Of a stretch of DNA of 64,000 nucleotides, positions 63,477 through 64,000 are shown piece after piece. The DNA is taken from positions 22,165 to 86,164 of the forward strand of contig JAHHGX010000074.1 in the NCBI GenBank assembly GCA_019359675.1. Direction: 5' to 3'. The DNA is from Calothrix sp. FI2-JRJ7. Lineage in GTDB: Bacteria > Cyanobacteriota > Cyanobacteriia > Cyanobacteriales > Nostocaceae. Under the pieces are notes generated by a model that saw nothing but the letters and a program-made list of their open reading frames with translations, was not told the DNA's origin and did no database searches. Both the position numbers and the translations under genes were made by a program. Positions within the stretch are counted from its first letter, which is position 1. Every line of letters begins with the position of its first letter.

Positions 63477-63743
63477 ACTGCCATCCACTGCTTCCACGTT
63501 TTAACTTTTTACATATTATCAGCAACGTAGCAATCAGCCTTTCGAGCTTTTTTACTGCCATCGTCTGGTTCCATGTCACTGCGATCATCTGGTAATAGTT
63601 ACTGCCATTTTATGCTCATAGTCAACTGCCACTTTATGATTTAAGTAACAGGTACTGCCATCGTATGCTCGTAGCCTACTGCCACTTTATGCTTTAAGTG
63701 ACAATGAGTGCAAGTTAATGCTTCCACCCTGTGCAAATTAATG
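63477..63743. repeat. 24-bp periodic direct-repeat array
   Basis: ACTGCCA begins at 63477, 63554, 63601, 63625, 63654 and 63678, with a degenerate ACTGCGA at 63578. From 63554 on the spacing is 24, 23, 24, 29 and 24 bases. Several units continue as ACTTTATGCTTTAAGTGACA or TCGTATGCTCGTAG. A second pair, GTGCAAGTTAATG (63708) and GTGCAAATTAATG (63731), follows at 23 bases. It resembles the transposase-binding arrays at ends of Tn7- or Tn5053-type transposons, or iterons of a replication origin. No protein gene lies in 63299-63911. Confidence 0.65.
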
Positions 63744-63789
63744 GGTGAAGTAATAGTTAGGGTTAGCCGCGATGAGGCGCCCAAGCTGT

Positions 63790-63825
63790 GTTTCCATTAA
63801 TTCCACTTCCTATAAAGGAAGCGAC
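63790..63825. repeat. solitary CRISPR-repeat-like unit
   Basis: A 36-base segment begins GTTTCCATTAATTCC and ends AAGGAAGCGAC, with internal arms CTTCC and GGAAG around TATAAA. The GTTTCCATT start and the 5-bp stem match direct repeats of cyanobacterial type III/I arrays. No second copy was found within 175 bp on either side, so no array is present. It may be the last survivor of an array deleted with the nearby type III-B genes. Confidence 0.45.
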
Positions 63826-63873
63826 TTTCTATGTATGCATTCTTACAGCGACACCCAAGCATTAGAAAGATTA

Positions 63874-64000
63874 GGCGTTGCATAATAGAAGTATGAATTA
63901 GGGTGTAGCTCATGCATTGTCCAAGGTGTGCATCAACTCACGTTCGTAAAAACGGCAAGAAAGCTGGTAAACGCTCATTACATATGTGCCTCCTGTGGGC
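63874..64000 (+). mobile_element. left end of an IS1-like insertion sequence
   Basis: GGCGTTGCATAATAGAAG at 63874 may be the left terminal repeat. The zinc-ribbon start of an InsA-like transposase follows at 63912. The element runs off the window, so the right end and target duplication are unseen. The boundary at 63874 is an inference from distance to the start codon. Confidence 0.45.
63912..64000 (+). pseudogene. IS1-like InsA reading frame, frameshifted, partial
   Basis: The frame from ATG 63912 reads MHCPRCASTHVRKNGKKAGK, the CPxC-type zinc ribbon and basic helix of IS1-family InsA proteins. At about 63972-63977 a one-base insertion is suggested: the present frame gives RSLHMCLLW, while a +1 frame gives HYICASCG, the expected second Cys pair. 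Either the copy is broken or the sequence has an error. The rest lies beyond the window. Confidence 0.5.

Noticed and set aside
63477..63911. A CRISPR array at the window end
   Set aside because: Only one CRISPR-repeat-like unit; the 24-bp ACTGCCA units lack spacers of constant length and repeat identity.

Overview
The window comes from a cyanobacterium, most likely a filamentous Nostocales-type strain. The evidence is a psb30 (ycf12) photosystem II gene at 45456-45578, a DICT-type sensor kinase, half-size UPF0016 transporters, and intergenic DNA crowded with the short palindromic repeats typical of large cyanobacterial genomes. Base composition is AT-rich. The hexamer GGCGCC occurs about 80 times by eye, mostly inside genes, while the usual cyanobacterial HIP1 octamer GCGATCGC was seen only twice.

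Layout. 1-206: tail of a HigA-like antitoxin. 216-972: two half-size UPF0016 cation transporters. 1120-3261: Wzz/BY-kinase polysaccharide co-polymerase. 3475-4424: GNAT acetyltransferase and a small helical protein. 4411-13425: eight co-oriented minus-strand genes read as a chromosomal type IV secretion-like locus, in the order VirB2-, VirB3-, VirB4-, VirB5/TrbJ-, VirB6/TrbL-, two VirB8-like paralogues and VirB10/TrbI-like. No relaxase, coupling ATPase, VirB11, VirB7 or VirB9 was seen. This is my best candidate for an undescribed system.

13753-44220: a very large exopolysaccharide or O-antigen-type cluster, almost all on the minus strand. It holds eleven glycosyltransferases, three methyltransferases, a polymerase-like membrane protein, a Wzm/Wzt exporter, RmlA, a DegT-type aminotransferase, an aldo/keto reductase, two oxygenases and two hexapeptide acyltransferases. 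Three exported-looking genes (N,N-dimethylformamidase-like, Tat-type, DUF1566) sit between Wzm and Wzt. Some members resemble hormogonium-polysaccharide (hps) genes from memory; this is unverified.

44954-59722: core genes. These are a cysteine-cluster protein, psb30, recJ, an SbcD-like phosphoesterase, MarC, a nitrilase-family hydrolase, cobA with a CbiX-type chelatase, a glutaredoxin-like protein, murE, and a histidine-kinase-like protein (lacking the phospho-acceptor His) facing a response regulator. A HigA-like antitoxin with an unusual partner lies at 50398-51079.

59723-64000: an eroded accessory region. It contains an ExoD protein, a RelE scrap, tails of type III-B CRISPR proteins (Cas10/Cmr2 and probably Cmr3), a putative toxin-tail and HEAT-repeat immunity pair, a 24-nt periodic repeat array, one CRISPR-repeat-like unit, and the frameshifted start of an IS1-like element at the edge. 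No tRNA, rRNA or true CRISPR array was recognised. All homology statements come from motif reading and memory; nothing was searched.
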